A stretch of 64,000 nt of DNA from Montifringilla adamsi (lineage: Eukaryota; Chordata; Aves; Passeriformes; Passeridae), in assembly GCA_017590115.1 (NCBI GenBank), contig JAGGNK010006604.1, positions 496,001 through 560,000 of the forward strand, given 5' to 3'. The translations under genes and the position numbers were made by a program. The notes under the pieces are model-generated. The model searched no databases. It was given only the letters and a program-made list of their open reading frames with translations, and was not told the origin of the DNA. This document shows positions 14,470-27,100 of the stretch, in pieces. The stretch's first letter is position 1. Each line of letters opens with the position of its first letter.

Positions 14470-15310
14470 GACAGGAGAGGAGAGCTTCCGGAGAAGTGAA
14501 CCTTGTCCCGAGGGTGTCGGGCTTCACTCTCTGAGCCGTCCCGCCTCTCCGAGCTCTCCTGCCACCAGCTGCTGGGGGGACATGGGGTGGCGCTCTGCTG
14601 AGGGGACGGTGCGTCCCCGCGGTCCCCCCAGCCCTGCGACGAGCCCGTCCCGCCGGCAGCGCGGAGGGACCAGCCGCGGGGGCGCTGGGTTGCGCGGCTC
14701 GGGCACTGACAGCGCCGTGCCCAGCGGGACCGGCCGGGGGTGGGCACCCGGTTTACCGTGGCCCTGGTCTCGGTGCCCGTTTTTCGTAAGCTGACCACAG
14801 CGGCGGTATTAATTTCTTACAGAACTTGTTTTAACGGTAGAACCGGTGTCAGTGAAGAAGACTCCAGAGAGAAGCACCCAGCCGCATGCACTTGCAGCAC
14901 CGTGCAGTCTCTGATGAAGGAGTCTTTGTACCAACACCCTTTAGTTAAAACAGCCCTAATTCTTCGTGTTGTATTTTCTTCGTGCTGTATCGTATCATCA
15001 AACATTTAAGAGACCTTTCCTGTGTGCAACTGGTCAGCCCTCCCACCTACAAACATCCTGGTATAACTTTTGAGAGAAGGGAAGCAGAACCAGCTACAGA
15101 CCCCGTCGGAGGGTCCCGCTGGAGTCCCCCGCTCTTCTCCGCTCTCAGCCGGATCAGGCCAGGGCCACCCTGCCCGCCGCCGACAGGTTCCCCTTCCCTC
15201 CCCTCTCGGCCGAGACAGCGACGACCCGCCGAGGGGTCCTACCCGGCGCCCCAAAAGGGGACCCACGCTTCCGATGTGCACAGAGACTGCAGTGGCAGAG
15301 CAGGGTGCGC
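14470..15310. promoter_or_regulatory. CpG-rich blocks upstream of LHX8
   Basis: Two GC-rich stretches (about 14470-14790 and 15070-15310) are separated by 280 bases of ordinary composition. There is no credible coding content. They belong with the run of CpG islands in front of LHX8 and are probably regulatory. Confidence 0.55.
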
Positions 15311-15599
15311 AAGAATCGGGAATTCTCTAGAGCCTGCATGTCTGCCCGTTTCCATCTCTTCAGAAAACGGTGCAGGAAATATTCATTAAAATATCGAGGG
15401 CGTGTAATTTAAGCGATAAAGTTAAAACTGGGCTTCAGAGAGATGGGTGATAAAGGTGGACGGCTCAAAGTGTATCCCTGATAACCAAGCCCATATATTT
15501 CCCACGTCCACCCCGTACGCGTTATCGGGTTTCTGACCGCTTCTCAGAAATAACGCCTCTCTTCAATTAGCTCGGCAAAACCGCTCACCTCTTGCGAAG

Positions 15600-16860
15600 C
15601 CCCTCTGGCCATAACAATAACCCGGACCTGCTGATGGACGGTTCTCTGGGCGCGTTTTCCTCCTGACTCCCCGAGCCTCCCGCGCCCCGGGGCGGCCGAC
15701 CCAGCCTGCGACTCCGCGCAGCCATCGGAGAGGCCCTGGGTGAGCCCCGCCAAGCACCGCACCCCCGCAGCGCGTCCCCTGCCCCGCCTCCGCTGAGACC
15801 CTCGCACTGCGCGGGGCTGCTCCGAAGCCTCGGGACGGAGACACCGGGCGGCCAGAGCAGCCGCGTCCGCTCGTCACCTGGCGGAGCCGGCTCCGGGCAC
15901 CGTACGAAACATGGAGATCCCCCGCACGCTGGTTTTCCTCCAACACCGCAGTATGAATTACCGCTGCTCGTAATCTCACGATCGCCGCGGGAAACAACGC
16001 GCAGATTGACTTTGTTGACTCCTACCGCTGTATTTCCAGAGAGAAAAGGCGCATAGGAAGGGGGTTGTTTCATAGAAATCAAACCCGCAGCCCTTCTCGG
16101 AGAGAGCACCAACCTCATTAATTATCTCGTTGAAGGCGCAGGAAAAGCAAAGAAGATCAACAGCCTTGACACTGCTCCCAGCCGTGCTCGATCCGCCGCG
16201 ACCGGGCTCACCACGGGCTCCCATCGCGGTGGCCCGACCCCGCCGCGACGCATCCCTCGGAGCCCCCCGCCAGGTGCTCATTTTCTGTCGTGCTACCTGC
16301 GACAGACGACAGTAGTGCTGTCGTGTCTCTGTCAGCCACGGATGGGGAGATCCGCGTGGGGGGCAGGATGGGGGCTCGGCAGGATCCGCGCTGGTCCTGC
16401 TCATAGCCGAACGCTCCGCTCCGCCCCACCGCGACCCGCGGGGCTGCTGGCGCCCCGATCTGCACTGCTGCGGACAGGGAGCAGAGCCCAAGGGGGAACC
16501 CTGCTGCGGGGGGGCCCTAGAGCGAGGTGCGGTTTCCGGACACTCTGCGGGGTCGCAGCCCGTCGCCTGCGGGGCGGGTGCTCTGGCTGGATCGGGGGCC
16601 GCATTTGTGTCGGAGTTTGAGCGAGCACACCCCGGGCCCTCGGGGGAGACGCCAGAAAGCCGGCTCAGGGTCAGCGTAGGTGTTGGTCAGGGCTGGCCCG
16701 GCGCTCCCAGGGGCCGGCTCTGTCCGTGCTCCCTGCCGGCCCTCGGTGCTCCGGCCGCCCGGCGGGCGTCAGTCGCTCTGCGCCGAGCCTCGTCACGGCC
16801 ATCGCGAACCCCAAAGTCCTGCTTGCCTCGCTGAGGCAGCGGTGTCAGGGACACCGAGAC
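15600..16860. promoter_or_regulatory. CpG island 1-2.5 kb upstream of LHX8
   Basis: This is a long CpG-rich segment, densest at 15640-15910 and 16180-16830. Between them, 15930-16160 is of balanced composition but still keeps many CpGs, a pattern often seen in conserved non-coding elements. Open frames on both strands show no family signature. Confidence 0.6.
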
Positions 16861-18008
16861 TGGATGTCAGCGAGATTCTGCCCACGGTTAGATCGGTTAA
16901 AACCGCTGGACAAACGAGTAATTGACAGGACGTCCCGGCTTTACCGGGATTCGGCACAGCTGAGCTACAGTTCCGCAAGATCGGGTCCCGGGATTTGAAA
17001 CAACGATCATCTTTTTTAGAGGGAGAGCAGTACTGGGCTTCTCCTTTCACACAGCTCCTCAAACGCAGAATTCCCTTTTATCAAATCCATCATGTTTATA
17101 AACGTAGGGGCAATTCTCTCAGGTCACCTTACTGAGGCTCAACAGCACGTCCTGCATCCGTGGTGGGGCGAGGCTGAACCACAGAGGTGAGGGGAAAGAT
17201 GGAAACTAAACGACAAGTTTAATTAAAAGCAGCTGGCTGGTTAAACGCGTGCCTAGAAGCAGATACCCTGTTATTTATCTCACCTAAGAAGGACAAGCTA
17301 CTGCTTTATTTTCCTCTAATGTTCCGAGAGCAGCCCGATGGTGCTTGGTGTGAGGGAACTCTCCGGAAAAGATTTGTGATCGTGGAGAAAGGATGCCCGT
17401 AATCCACAGCCTCTCCACGGAGAGACGCCTGGTTCTGCAGGTAGTGAGAGACAGTCGGCCTTCGCACGCTCTGTTCGCGGTGCCACCGGGCCACCGGTGT
17501 TAATCAACAGCACCTGTAGGAGCTTAGAGCCGGAGGAGGGCTTCCACAGCTCAGGTGCTTCTATTTTAGCTAAATGAGAAAGGTTTTATTATGGGAGGCG
17601 CAAGCAGGAGGTGAGGTAGTGAGACAGATGGAGGAGCTGTGAGTTTAAGCTACAGAATTTGCTTGGGCTTTGGGACTTAAGAGTGTGGAAAAATTGCTCA
17701 CACTGGCTCTTGCTTTCCTCCGTGTCTGTTTTCTTCGCTGATAGGGAGATGTAACTGGAACGTGTGCTTAGACTGGGGTGATGGGGGAAGTTGTGGCAAA
17801 AGATTAAGACAAGTGAGGGGGTTCTCAGGGGGGTTGTTTTTTGTTGTTGTTGATGTTGGGGGGGTTCCGTGCCTCCTCCCCTCACTAAATCCGCACGGGC
17901 TCGCTAGTGGAGATAACGGCCCCGCCGCGCCGGAAGGCGGGTTCTGTGCAGGAGGTGAGGCCAGCGGGGCAGGTCCACCCACTTGAAAACAAAACTTTTT
18001 TCCTGCAG

Positions 18009-18089
18009 GCGCTGAGAGCAGAGACCGGCGCGGGGTCCCCGGAGCCGGCTCGCCGCCCGCCGGGGGCTGGTATGTGGTAGGGTAGGGCC
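18009..18089 (+). other. LHX8: Probable LHX8 5' UTR with upstream splice acceptor
   Basis: Immediately before is a pyrimidine tract ending in cag (about 17995-18008), which is a good splice acceptor. It would place an untranslated exon upstream in the CpG-rich region. Without transcript data, continuous transcription through this site is equally possible. Confidence 0.45.
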
Positions 18090-18170
18090 ATGTATTGGAA
18101 GAGTGACCCGATGTTCGTCTGCAGGCTGGAGGACAAGGACTTGCCCGCGCTCGGGGGCCCGGCGGAGAAG
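18090..18170 (+). CDS. LHX8: LHX8 coding exon 1
   Basis: This exon encodes residues 1-27 and starts with [17 protein letters not shown]. It ends in phase 0 at a GAG-AAG codon pair followed by the donor gtgcgc. The first dozen residues match remembered mouse Lhx8, which supports this ATG as the start. A pyrimidine-rich stretch ending in cag at 18006-18008 could be a splice acceptor, so this exon may begin near 18009 and carry about 81 bases of 5' UTR. Confidence 0.9.
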
Positions 18171-21100
18171 GTGCGCGGGCGGGGGGGCGGCGCGGCTCGG
18201 GCCCCTGGTGCGGCTCGGCGGGTCTGGTGGCCTCGGCCGTGGCGCTCCCGCCGAGTCCCGTGGACGCCGCGGCCGCCACCAGGGTCCTGGCGAGACCCAC
18301 AGGCGTCGGTGGGCCAGACCGGGCCGGCGCGGGGCTCCTGGGCGCGGTGGGGCGCTGACCGTGGTCTCCCCGCGCTCCCGCAGGCCAGCCCCGCAGCAGC
18401 TGACGAGGACTCCTGCTCTTCCTCCGCTGCCCTGTCGCCCTCCTCATCGCCGCGGTCCATGGCCTCAGGCTCAGGCTGCACCCCCGGCAAGTGCGTGTGC
18501 AGCAGCTGCGGCCTGGAGATTGTGGACAAGTACCTGCTCAAGGTAAGGACGCCCGACCCGGAGCCCCCTTCGTCTGGCGACTTCCCCCACCGCTGAAGCC
18601 GGAGGGCGGCCCGCTTAAGCAGCGCCTAGCCGGGCCGCCGGCAGTGCCCGGAGAGCCTCGGGGAACCAGGCCCGGTGGGATCCGAGGGTACAGCCCTCCG
18701 GGTCGCCCTATCGCTACGGCTCAGCCCTGCCCTCCACGGAGCTGCCGCGGACACGGGTGTGCGGGGTGCCAGCGCGTTTGTTCGCGGTGTTCGGGCCAGA
18801 GAGGGGACCCTAGCTGCTGTCGGTGTTTCGGGTGACGCTGCTTGCGCTCGGCTGTGTGTTTCTGACGCACCGGGAGAAGCGGGGAAGCGAATGAGAAAGG
18901 GGGGTCCCGGCCGCGGCGCCCCCCGCACTCTCTCGGTCGGACGGCGGCGGCGCGACCTGTATTTTACTGAAGTAGGTCTGGGGGGAGCGTCGTGAGTCTC
19001 AAAGCCAAAACTGCCTCTTGAGAAATGGAATAAATTTTTCCTGCAAAAGGTGGTTAAATAACCTGTTTGAAGGAAACGACCTGCGTGCGTGCAGGGCAGT
19101 TCTCTTGTCTTAGCAATCAGAACCGAGTAAGATAATTTAAAAACAAATAAAACCAAGTGGCTTTAAACATGAAGTGTTACTGTGTGGGGAGGTGTGAGGG
19201 GGAAGTTTATTTGCCCTTCGTATTATAGCCGTTAAAATTATTCTGGGTCAGATTTTTTGCCGTCCTTCCTTTCAATATTGAGAATTACAATCATGGCAGA
19301 AGTCAGTTGATTCCATCAATCTTAAACAAAGTTGTTGTATAGTTGCGAAGTGATGGTGGGTGACACCCCTGGAAGCACATCTGTGGTGTTATTAAATCAT
19401 CCGGTTAGGTCTTGGTTGAGGTGAGAAGGTCTAAGAAACATGCCTGAGGGGGCTAGTGCTCACTTAAAATGGGGCTGGCGCAGGAGCTGCCACGCACCCC
19501 TGGTTCGGGTGACCCGTCCTTGTTGCAGTAGCTTGGGCTGGCACAGAACAGGCGGGTGGACAAGGAACGAAACTGACTTGAACTCAATTTCAGTTCTGTT
19601 AACTCCCGTGACGTTTTGGCAGCTCATTTATAGTTTACTGATCACTGCTATCTCCTATCTGAGCAACCAGGATAACGGGACTTGGAGCAAAAGACCTCTA
19701 AATTATTTAGCCTTGAGTTTAAATTAGCTGTTACTGCTTCTTGTGTCGGCAGAGAGGGATCGATGCTGGTATGCTACTGCCCAGCAGCAGCACTCCTTTC
19801 AACTTCATCCCTGTCAATTGACAAGTAGGAACCCGGAGAAATGGCATTAAATGGGACAACCACGGGAGCTGGTGGTGTCCCGCTCTTTGGAATAGTGTTG
19901 ATCTCTGAAGAAGAGGTAGTTGGCTCTGAGTGTCTGGGATGTCAGCTCACGGTGCACAGAGCTGCGTGCGGGGCTTGGTGCGGACCTAGCGAGGCCCGGG
20001 GAGCCTTGGCACGGCAGGACCGGCTGCAGGGCAGGCTCAGTCTGGCTCGGCGCTGCCCCTCCACTCTGTGCCCTTTCTGAGAGACGGTTGGGAGGGTGAG
20101 TTTGGTGACGCTATCAACTGCTATCAACAGTTTCATATACTGTGGTGTAAACTTGTCAGCATATGGGAAGCTGGCTGCCAACAAGGATAAGGGTTAGGAA
20201 AGCATCGGGCAAACTGCAATATTACAGCCTGAAGAATGACTAAAATGGGTGATCCCAGCATGGGCGCTGGAGTCCATGCCTTGCCTTCTCTGAGATTTGT
20301 CTTACCATGCTCTGATGAAAGGCATATTCCGGATTACATCAAATCTGCTTTTCCATAGGGAATGTATGGGCTGTTTGGTATGAGATGAGAAACTGGCTCA
20401 GTGGAAAAAAAACCTGAACTTAATCTTAATCATTCACTTCAGAATTCCTCCTATACAGTATGGGATTATCCAGAGGGTTATTACTTAATTTTTGTGGTCA
20501 CTGGGAGTCTTGGGTCATCAAATGATTTATTTAGGTAATGCACAATGACTGCGCAAAAAGGAGTTCCTTTTATAGGAAAGCAGAAATTAAAATAATTGCT
20601 CTCATTTTATTTATTTTATATGCCACAAAATTATATGTAAATTTTCAAAAATGTTGATTTCTACATGACAATGTTTAGTTTTGCTATGGGCGTATTAAAG
20701 AAATATCGAACTTGCTATTAAAACTCCTGCTGCTGTTTTGAAACTCACATGCCATTCACCAATTGTGCTCTAACAGAAACGTGGCAAATGGAGGAGTGGT
20801 TGATGGTGTATTTCTGTCTGATCTTTTTTCCCTTCAATACTCATGTTTTAAATTTTTAAGTAACTTTGCAACGTTTGTTTTTTGTTAGGCAGGAATTTAT
20901 GCAGACTAGGAAATAGAAGTGTGCAAGTTTGTTTCCTTCCCAAGGTCACATAAGGCCAAAACTTTTTCCCTTACTCTAATGCTATGAGAACAGAACTGGG
21001 CACAAAACACCTGCATGGAACTTGTATCTCTTGCTTCCTCTTCTGCTGCTTTTAATTACAAACCCATGAAAGCTTACTCTGAAGACTTGAATCAAATTAG

Positions 21101-24100
21101 TTTACCATCAATATACATGCAGTTCTATAAGGAAAACGTTTTGCATCCAAGATAATTTTTCAGTGAATCATGGTGCATAAAACTTTTTATAATTTCTGGA
21201 AAAAAAAACAGGGTTTGTAAATATAAAATGCAATATTGGTAGTACAGGTACTGAGGGGTGTTTTTTTGTTGGATTTTTGCAGGTAAATGACCTCTGCTGG
21301 CATGTGCGCTGCCTCTCATGCAGCGTTTGCAGAACGTCCCTGGGAAGGCACACCAGCTGCTACATCAAAGATAAAGATATCTTCTGCAAACTTGATTATT
21401 TCAGGTATATCATCCAGGAATATAATTTATCAGATAACTTGTTATATTTGCTTGTTGCTTTTCACATCAGCCACAACAGAAATTCACTTGAGGCTTTTTC
21501 TTTTTCATTTGCTAGGTTTATTTTCGGCAGTTTAAACTCTGACTTTTCTTGAGGAGGGACCTGGGGAACCCTAAGTCTGTGTAATGTGACTGCCTGCTAA
21601 GTCTCCAATCTGCCCTTCCCCTTTTGCACATAGCTGCTGTATTTATATCACCACTTACTCATGTATGCACTGAGGGGAAAAAATGTCAGAGTCCCTGCCA
21701 CAGTATGGTTGTAAAGCCATTGTGTGTGCAAAGAATCATCCTTGGATAATGTTGGCAGAGAATGCAATGTAAAATTGAGATGATCTGTTTGGAGCAGTGC
21801 TTCACTGGTGTGGGGCTTAAGGCATCACAAGGAGCTACAAAATCAACCCAGAATAAATCCTATTATATTTAAAAGAAGCTTTCAGCCGTTATACCTTTCT
21901 GTGATCAGTTTGATTTAGAATGTGATTCTTTCAATATTACAGGCTAATCTTGCAAGGAAGAATATTATTTGTGTTGGCAATGTAGTATTCAGGATGCAGA
22001 GTCTTTGATCCAGAAAGCAGCAAAAATTGCTGCTGTTAATTTTAATGCAATTGCTACTACTTCTCTAGTTTGATTGCTAGACCAAACTATTTCTGGGATT
22101 CTCAGCTGCGCAGTGAATAGATTACATCCAGCTAATCAAGTTTGACAGATAGTGGGAGGGGACAAGCTGAGTGCTGTAAACTTCTGAAAAAACTAGATTT
22201 TGTGGGACTTGAAAAAAATTTGGGTCTTATCTAAATAATCAGCATATTTTGGTGGCTACTTTCCTCTTCAAAGAGAAATTTTCTAGTGTAATAATGCAGA
22301 TTTTTTGGTTTAATTAAAAGTCATAATGTGATGCAAATTGAGGAAATAACTATGAAGATGCAGGTTTTCGCCCTCTGCTGAAGATGCTGAAAGATTAGTA
22401 AAGGGGTAATCTAGCTAAATCTATTAGTTCAGACTACCACTAGAGTAATGTGAAATACATTTGAAAAATTGGAAGAAGTTTGAACAATCTGCTGTTTCCA
22501 TCTTTCAGATTTTGAGTAACTATCTTTATAAAAGGAACGATGAGGAGCTATGAATTCACGTAGCAGTTAAAATGCTTCAGTTTTGCTCTTTGCCTTCTGA
22601 CAATACCAACCTCTGTCTTTCAGTAGTGTCTTCTCTTAAGCTATCACATAGAAACTTGCTGATTTTCTTTTCTTTGCAAGGCCAGCGCAGCCATGCCGGG
22701 GGCTCCGGCTGCCCTGCCGCAACCCGGCGGCCCCTAGTCCCGCCGGAGCCTGGCTTTGCCCGCAGCGCTGTCTAAGCTTGCCCCGGTGGCCGCTCTCGTT
22801 GCAGGCGCTACGGCACTCGCTGCTCCCGCTGCGGGCGGCACATCCACTCCACCGACTGGGTCCGGCGGGCCAAGGGGAACGTGTACCACCTGGCGTGCTT
22901 CGCCTGCTTCTCCTGCAAAAGGCAGCTCTCCACCGGAGAGGAGTTCGCTCTGGTCGAGGAGAAAGTCCTTTGCAGAGTGCATTACGACTGCATGTTGGAC
23001 AATTTGAAAAGAGAAGTGGAAAATGGTAACATACTGCTTGTGTCAAGAACGATGTTTGTGGTTCCGATTTAACTAAATTGCTGAGGTTTATTTCATTTTC
23101 CATACTTGAGAGGTAATTGACTGGTTTTACTAAGACTGGAAGCACAGGTACTTGAATTAAAGTAATGGTAAATTATTTCACATTCAGGGGATTTTATTTG
23201 TTTTGGTTTTGCTGTTTTCGGTTGGGGGTTTTTGTCTCTTTTTTTTTTTGCAGGGGGGAGGGTTGTTGTTTTTTGGGGTTTTTTTGTTTGTTTGTTTTTT
23301 GGTTTTTTGGGGTTTTTTTTGTTTGGTTAGTGGTTTTGTTTTTTTCAGTCTGCAGAACTTGTTTTGTATCCTAAGGAAAAGAAAGTAACAGCATATCCTG
23401 TTGATAAAATACCATGTTAGATTTATTTCTTCCCTCACTTGCAAGGGAGTTGTTTAGGGCATAATGTGTTATGATGCTAGATCAATTGAATTTTGAATAG
23501 ATTATGTTTTTTTTTTTAAGCTGGAATTCAACTGACTAACTGCTGTTGGTTATTGTTGAACAGTCTGACTTACAACAACAATGTAAATATTTAGAAGGCA
23601 GTGTTGTTTTCTTTTGAATGTTTCAGGTAATGGGATTAGTGTGGAAGGAGCATTACTAACAGAACAAGACGTTAATCATCCAAAACCAGCAAAAAGAGCT
23701 CGGACCAGCTTCACAGCAGATCAGCTCCAGGTAGAGACAGTGCTAAAAGCTCATGTGGCACAGGTTAATGCAGGACACGGGCGCTGAACCAACAGAAAGT
23801 TTTATGCATACAGGGGGAAAGAAACGCTTGAATGCTTTAAACTATTTCATAAACTATCAAGACGCAGCATGTTTCTGGAAGTTTAACATGAAATAGTACT
23901 CTTCAAGCTCTTTATTTCCCTGGGGAAAGGTTGTAATTCTGAAGAGTGGAAACAGAAAAGGTGGTTCTAATTTGATTGCTTGATGACATCTATTTAATCA
24001 GCCATTTACATCACTAAGCATAATAAAAGCAAAATATTTTTTAGATTATGTAATGTGAAAAGTTGTACTAAAGATGGATGCTGTATGTGACTTCAAGACA

Positions 24101-27100
24101 TTAATAGGATGGAAGTTGGAATTGTTGTAATGCCTGCATCTCCTCTGCTTTCCAGGTTTCTTGTCTTTTGGTTGCCTTGACAAGAGTTAACTCCTGTTGA
24201 GACAGTCCAGGGCTATTTCAAACTCTAGATAACCACTTAAATTAGCTTTCTAGGGAAAAACTCCAAGATAGGGCCAGCTTCCAATGAAAGAGGGGATGGT
24301 GAGACAAGATTTAGAGGTTTTAACCTGTAGTGAGAAAGAACTACCCGTGACTTGCTACCTATAACAGGTCTTTGAGTTTCTGGTCACAATGTGAGTTGTT
24401 TTGTTGGCCTGTGCTCTTATAGTGAAAGCAGTTGAGAAACTCATCTTGAGGAGTAATAACATGTGAGGTGTTAAAGTAGTGCTATAAAAAAGGGCATGGA
24501 GTTGTTCAGAGCTTGGGCTCCTATGGTAATCATGACTGGAGACAGGAGGTGGTGTTAACACAAAACAAGGAGGCAAGCAGTAATCCAGCCAAGTGTGCAG
24601 GGCAAGGGCTCTGGACATTGAGCTTGAACTTCAGCAAAATGGAACTCTTTTCCCCAGCAGAAGCTGAAAGGGAGATAAGACCAGCCATTAGGATGGTCTT
24701 CCCAGCTGCTGCCATTGAATCTTCCGGGTTCCCTTCTTTTCCTATTTAAAGTAGATTGTAACATTTTAAAGTAGATTGTAACATACTATAGCGGGTGTTT
24801 GAGGTGTTTTGGCATCTTGTTATTTAATGATACTTTCTATCTGCTTGCTGCACCTCTGTGCCTATCCTTGAGGCTGCTGTAAGACTTTACTTCCAACAAG
24901 AGAAACATTGGGATAAGTGCACTGAGTGGCAGCATGTAATTACCTCTCAAAGCACTAGTACAAAAGAATGTCCATGCTTCTTTAGCACCTTCCAGGACCT
25001 AAAAGGGCTCCAAGAGAGCTGGACAGGCAGTTTGGACAAAGGCCTGGAGTGACAGGACAAGGGGGAATGACTTCCACTGTCAGAGGGCACGGATGGATGG
25101 GATATTGGGCAGGAATTGTTCCCTGGCAGGGTGGGCAGGCCTGGCACAGGTGCCCAGAGCAGCTGGGGCTGCCCCTGGATCCCTGGCAGTGCCCAAGGCC
25201 AGGCTGGACACTGGGGCTGGAGCACCTGGGACAGTGGCAGTGTCCCTGCCATGGCACAGGGTTGGAACAAGGTGAGCTTTTAAGGTTCCTTCCAACCTAA
25301 AGCAGTCTGTGATTCTATGAAAAATTACAAAAGTAAAACTTTTCTGAATATGGAAAGTAATAGTCTGAATCTCCAAAGATGAGGCCAGGCACAGTTTGAT
25401 GGGTCAAAAACCCAAAAAACAAAATAATTATTTGAAATTGCTGAAGATACCCTGCAGAAATCCATGAAGCCCTACTTTCATCAACAGGGCAAATCCTTAA
25501 AGCTTGTGAAAGTCTTCAGGATGCAGGCCAAACTGACATTTGCTTTCTCAAAAAAAAAAAAAAAAAGTGTAATTTATATCCTTAAGACAAGTGCTAACTT
25601 CAATTTTCTGTCAAAAGATGAGTAACCAAACCATCAGAAAGGTCAGATCAGCCACAGTGGAGCCTCTGTTTCTTACGTTAGTGAAAGGCAAAGGAAACAC
25701 AGAGCATTCCTGTATCCTCCATGGAGATGAAAAGATCAATTACTCCATACAACAGAGGATACATTTGCATATCTATGAGATAGTAATTGACAAGTTCAGA
25801 GAGGTGGATCATGGCTCATGCCTTGTTTTGTGCTGTGGTCAGCTGCTATAGGTGTTTATTGAGCATATTTGAGTTGCTTTGCAGTAAATTTTCTCCTATA
25901 GTTCTTTTAATGCAATCTTACAGGGGATTTCTTCCAGTTTTTAGTACTGCCAAGCAGAATGGATTTCTCTAATTTCTGCTAAATGTCACAGCTCACTCAA
26001 GCAGAGCAAGGACTTGTACTTTAGCTTTGGGGGATTTTGTTTAGTTTTTTTTTTTTTTTTAATGTATTGGGTACTCTCTAGAGACTAGTGATCACAAAAA
26101 AAACTTTCCTGAAGACAGGCAAGGAGTAGTACCACAGTCTGAGAATACTGTCTAATGTGGCTTTCTACACAAATGCTCCTACAATCTCATATCTTGCCTT
26201 TTCAGGTTATGCAAGCACAGTTTGCTCAGGACAACAATCCAGATGCACAAACACTTCAGAAACTGGCAGAAAGAACAGGCTTGAGCAGACGTGTTATACA
26301 GGTAACAGTGTGAAGTTACTTGACTCACAGTCTGGTACTCATCCATTGGAAATGCTCAACCACATTTTTTTCTGAGGTTATTCTAACATGGAAAAAGATC
26401 CTAATCTCTTTTAACTTCAGACAAAATCCTTAGTCAGGAATAGGTCTAGAACAAGCATGGTCATTTGGAAAACTTGCTGTATTCCTCTTGTACTTTGTCT
26501 GGAGGGATTAAGTCTTCTAGGAAGAAACTTCTCAGCCTTAGCAGTATAGAAATTGGCATTAAGTTATTCCAAATACATATTTGACTGTAGCAGCCTGTTC
26601 TTAAGACCTACACTCTTTTTGAAAGCATCTGTGGTATGACATTAGGAGCAAGTGAATGTCTAGTCGTTTGTTCTAGAGAGCAGAGTTAAAATATATACCC
26701 ATGCCAACCAAAACTGAAACACAAACTTGGAATCCTTGCTTGAAGATGTCTCTCAGCAAATATATGGATGCATTTTTATGTGTAAATGTGATTTTAAAAA
26801 TATAATACAAATTATATATTTATATGTTAATATAAATAAAAATAAATTTTGAGCTGCCTTGGCTCATTCTAGCCTGGAAAATTGACAGAGTGTTTCCACA
26901 GAAATGAGGCATCTGGCTGCTGCATTCAATCCTTAAACAAAAAAAAAAAAAAAAAAAAAGGAATCTTGTGTTCTTTTCCACACGAAAAGGCCAGGTGGGT
27001 ATCGTATGTGAAAGATGCTTTGCTCTCAGTAGCTCCGGGCAGGGAGAAGCCTGTGTCTGGGACGTGCTGGGTGATGTGGTCCAAGCAGAGCGGGGCTGCG

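Larger units (their letters stand above)
17900..18960. promoter_or_regulatory. CpG island over LHX8 exons 1-2
   Basis: The segment has high GC and many CpG dinucleotides. It covers the start of the LHX8 coding region, intron 1 and the first 400 bases of intron 2. CpG islands over first exons are typical promoters of developmental transcription factors. No TATA box was identified, and the transcription start is not determined. Several long open frames on both strands here are by-products of the base composition. Confidence 0.75.

Noticed and set aside
15544..16491. Several long - strand frames (144-177 codons)
   Set aside because: These are mutually overlapping frames in CpG-rich DNA with no motif or splice logic.
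17698..18447. 249-codon open frame on the - strand across LHX8 exon 1
   Set aside because: It is antisense to LHX8 in a CpG-rich segment, of low-complexity composition, with no known family. It is a shadow of the base composition.
23165..23444. Phe/Gly-rich and Lys/Pro-rich frames
   Set aside because: They are the translation of the T/G-rich tract in LHX8 intron 4.
24947..25376. Open frames on both strands near 25 kb
   Set aside because: They coincide with the CR1 element in LHX8 intron 5.
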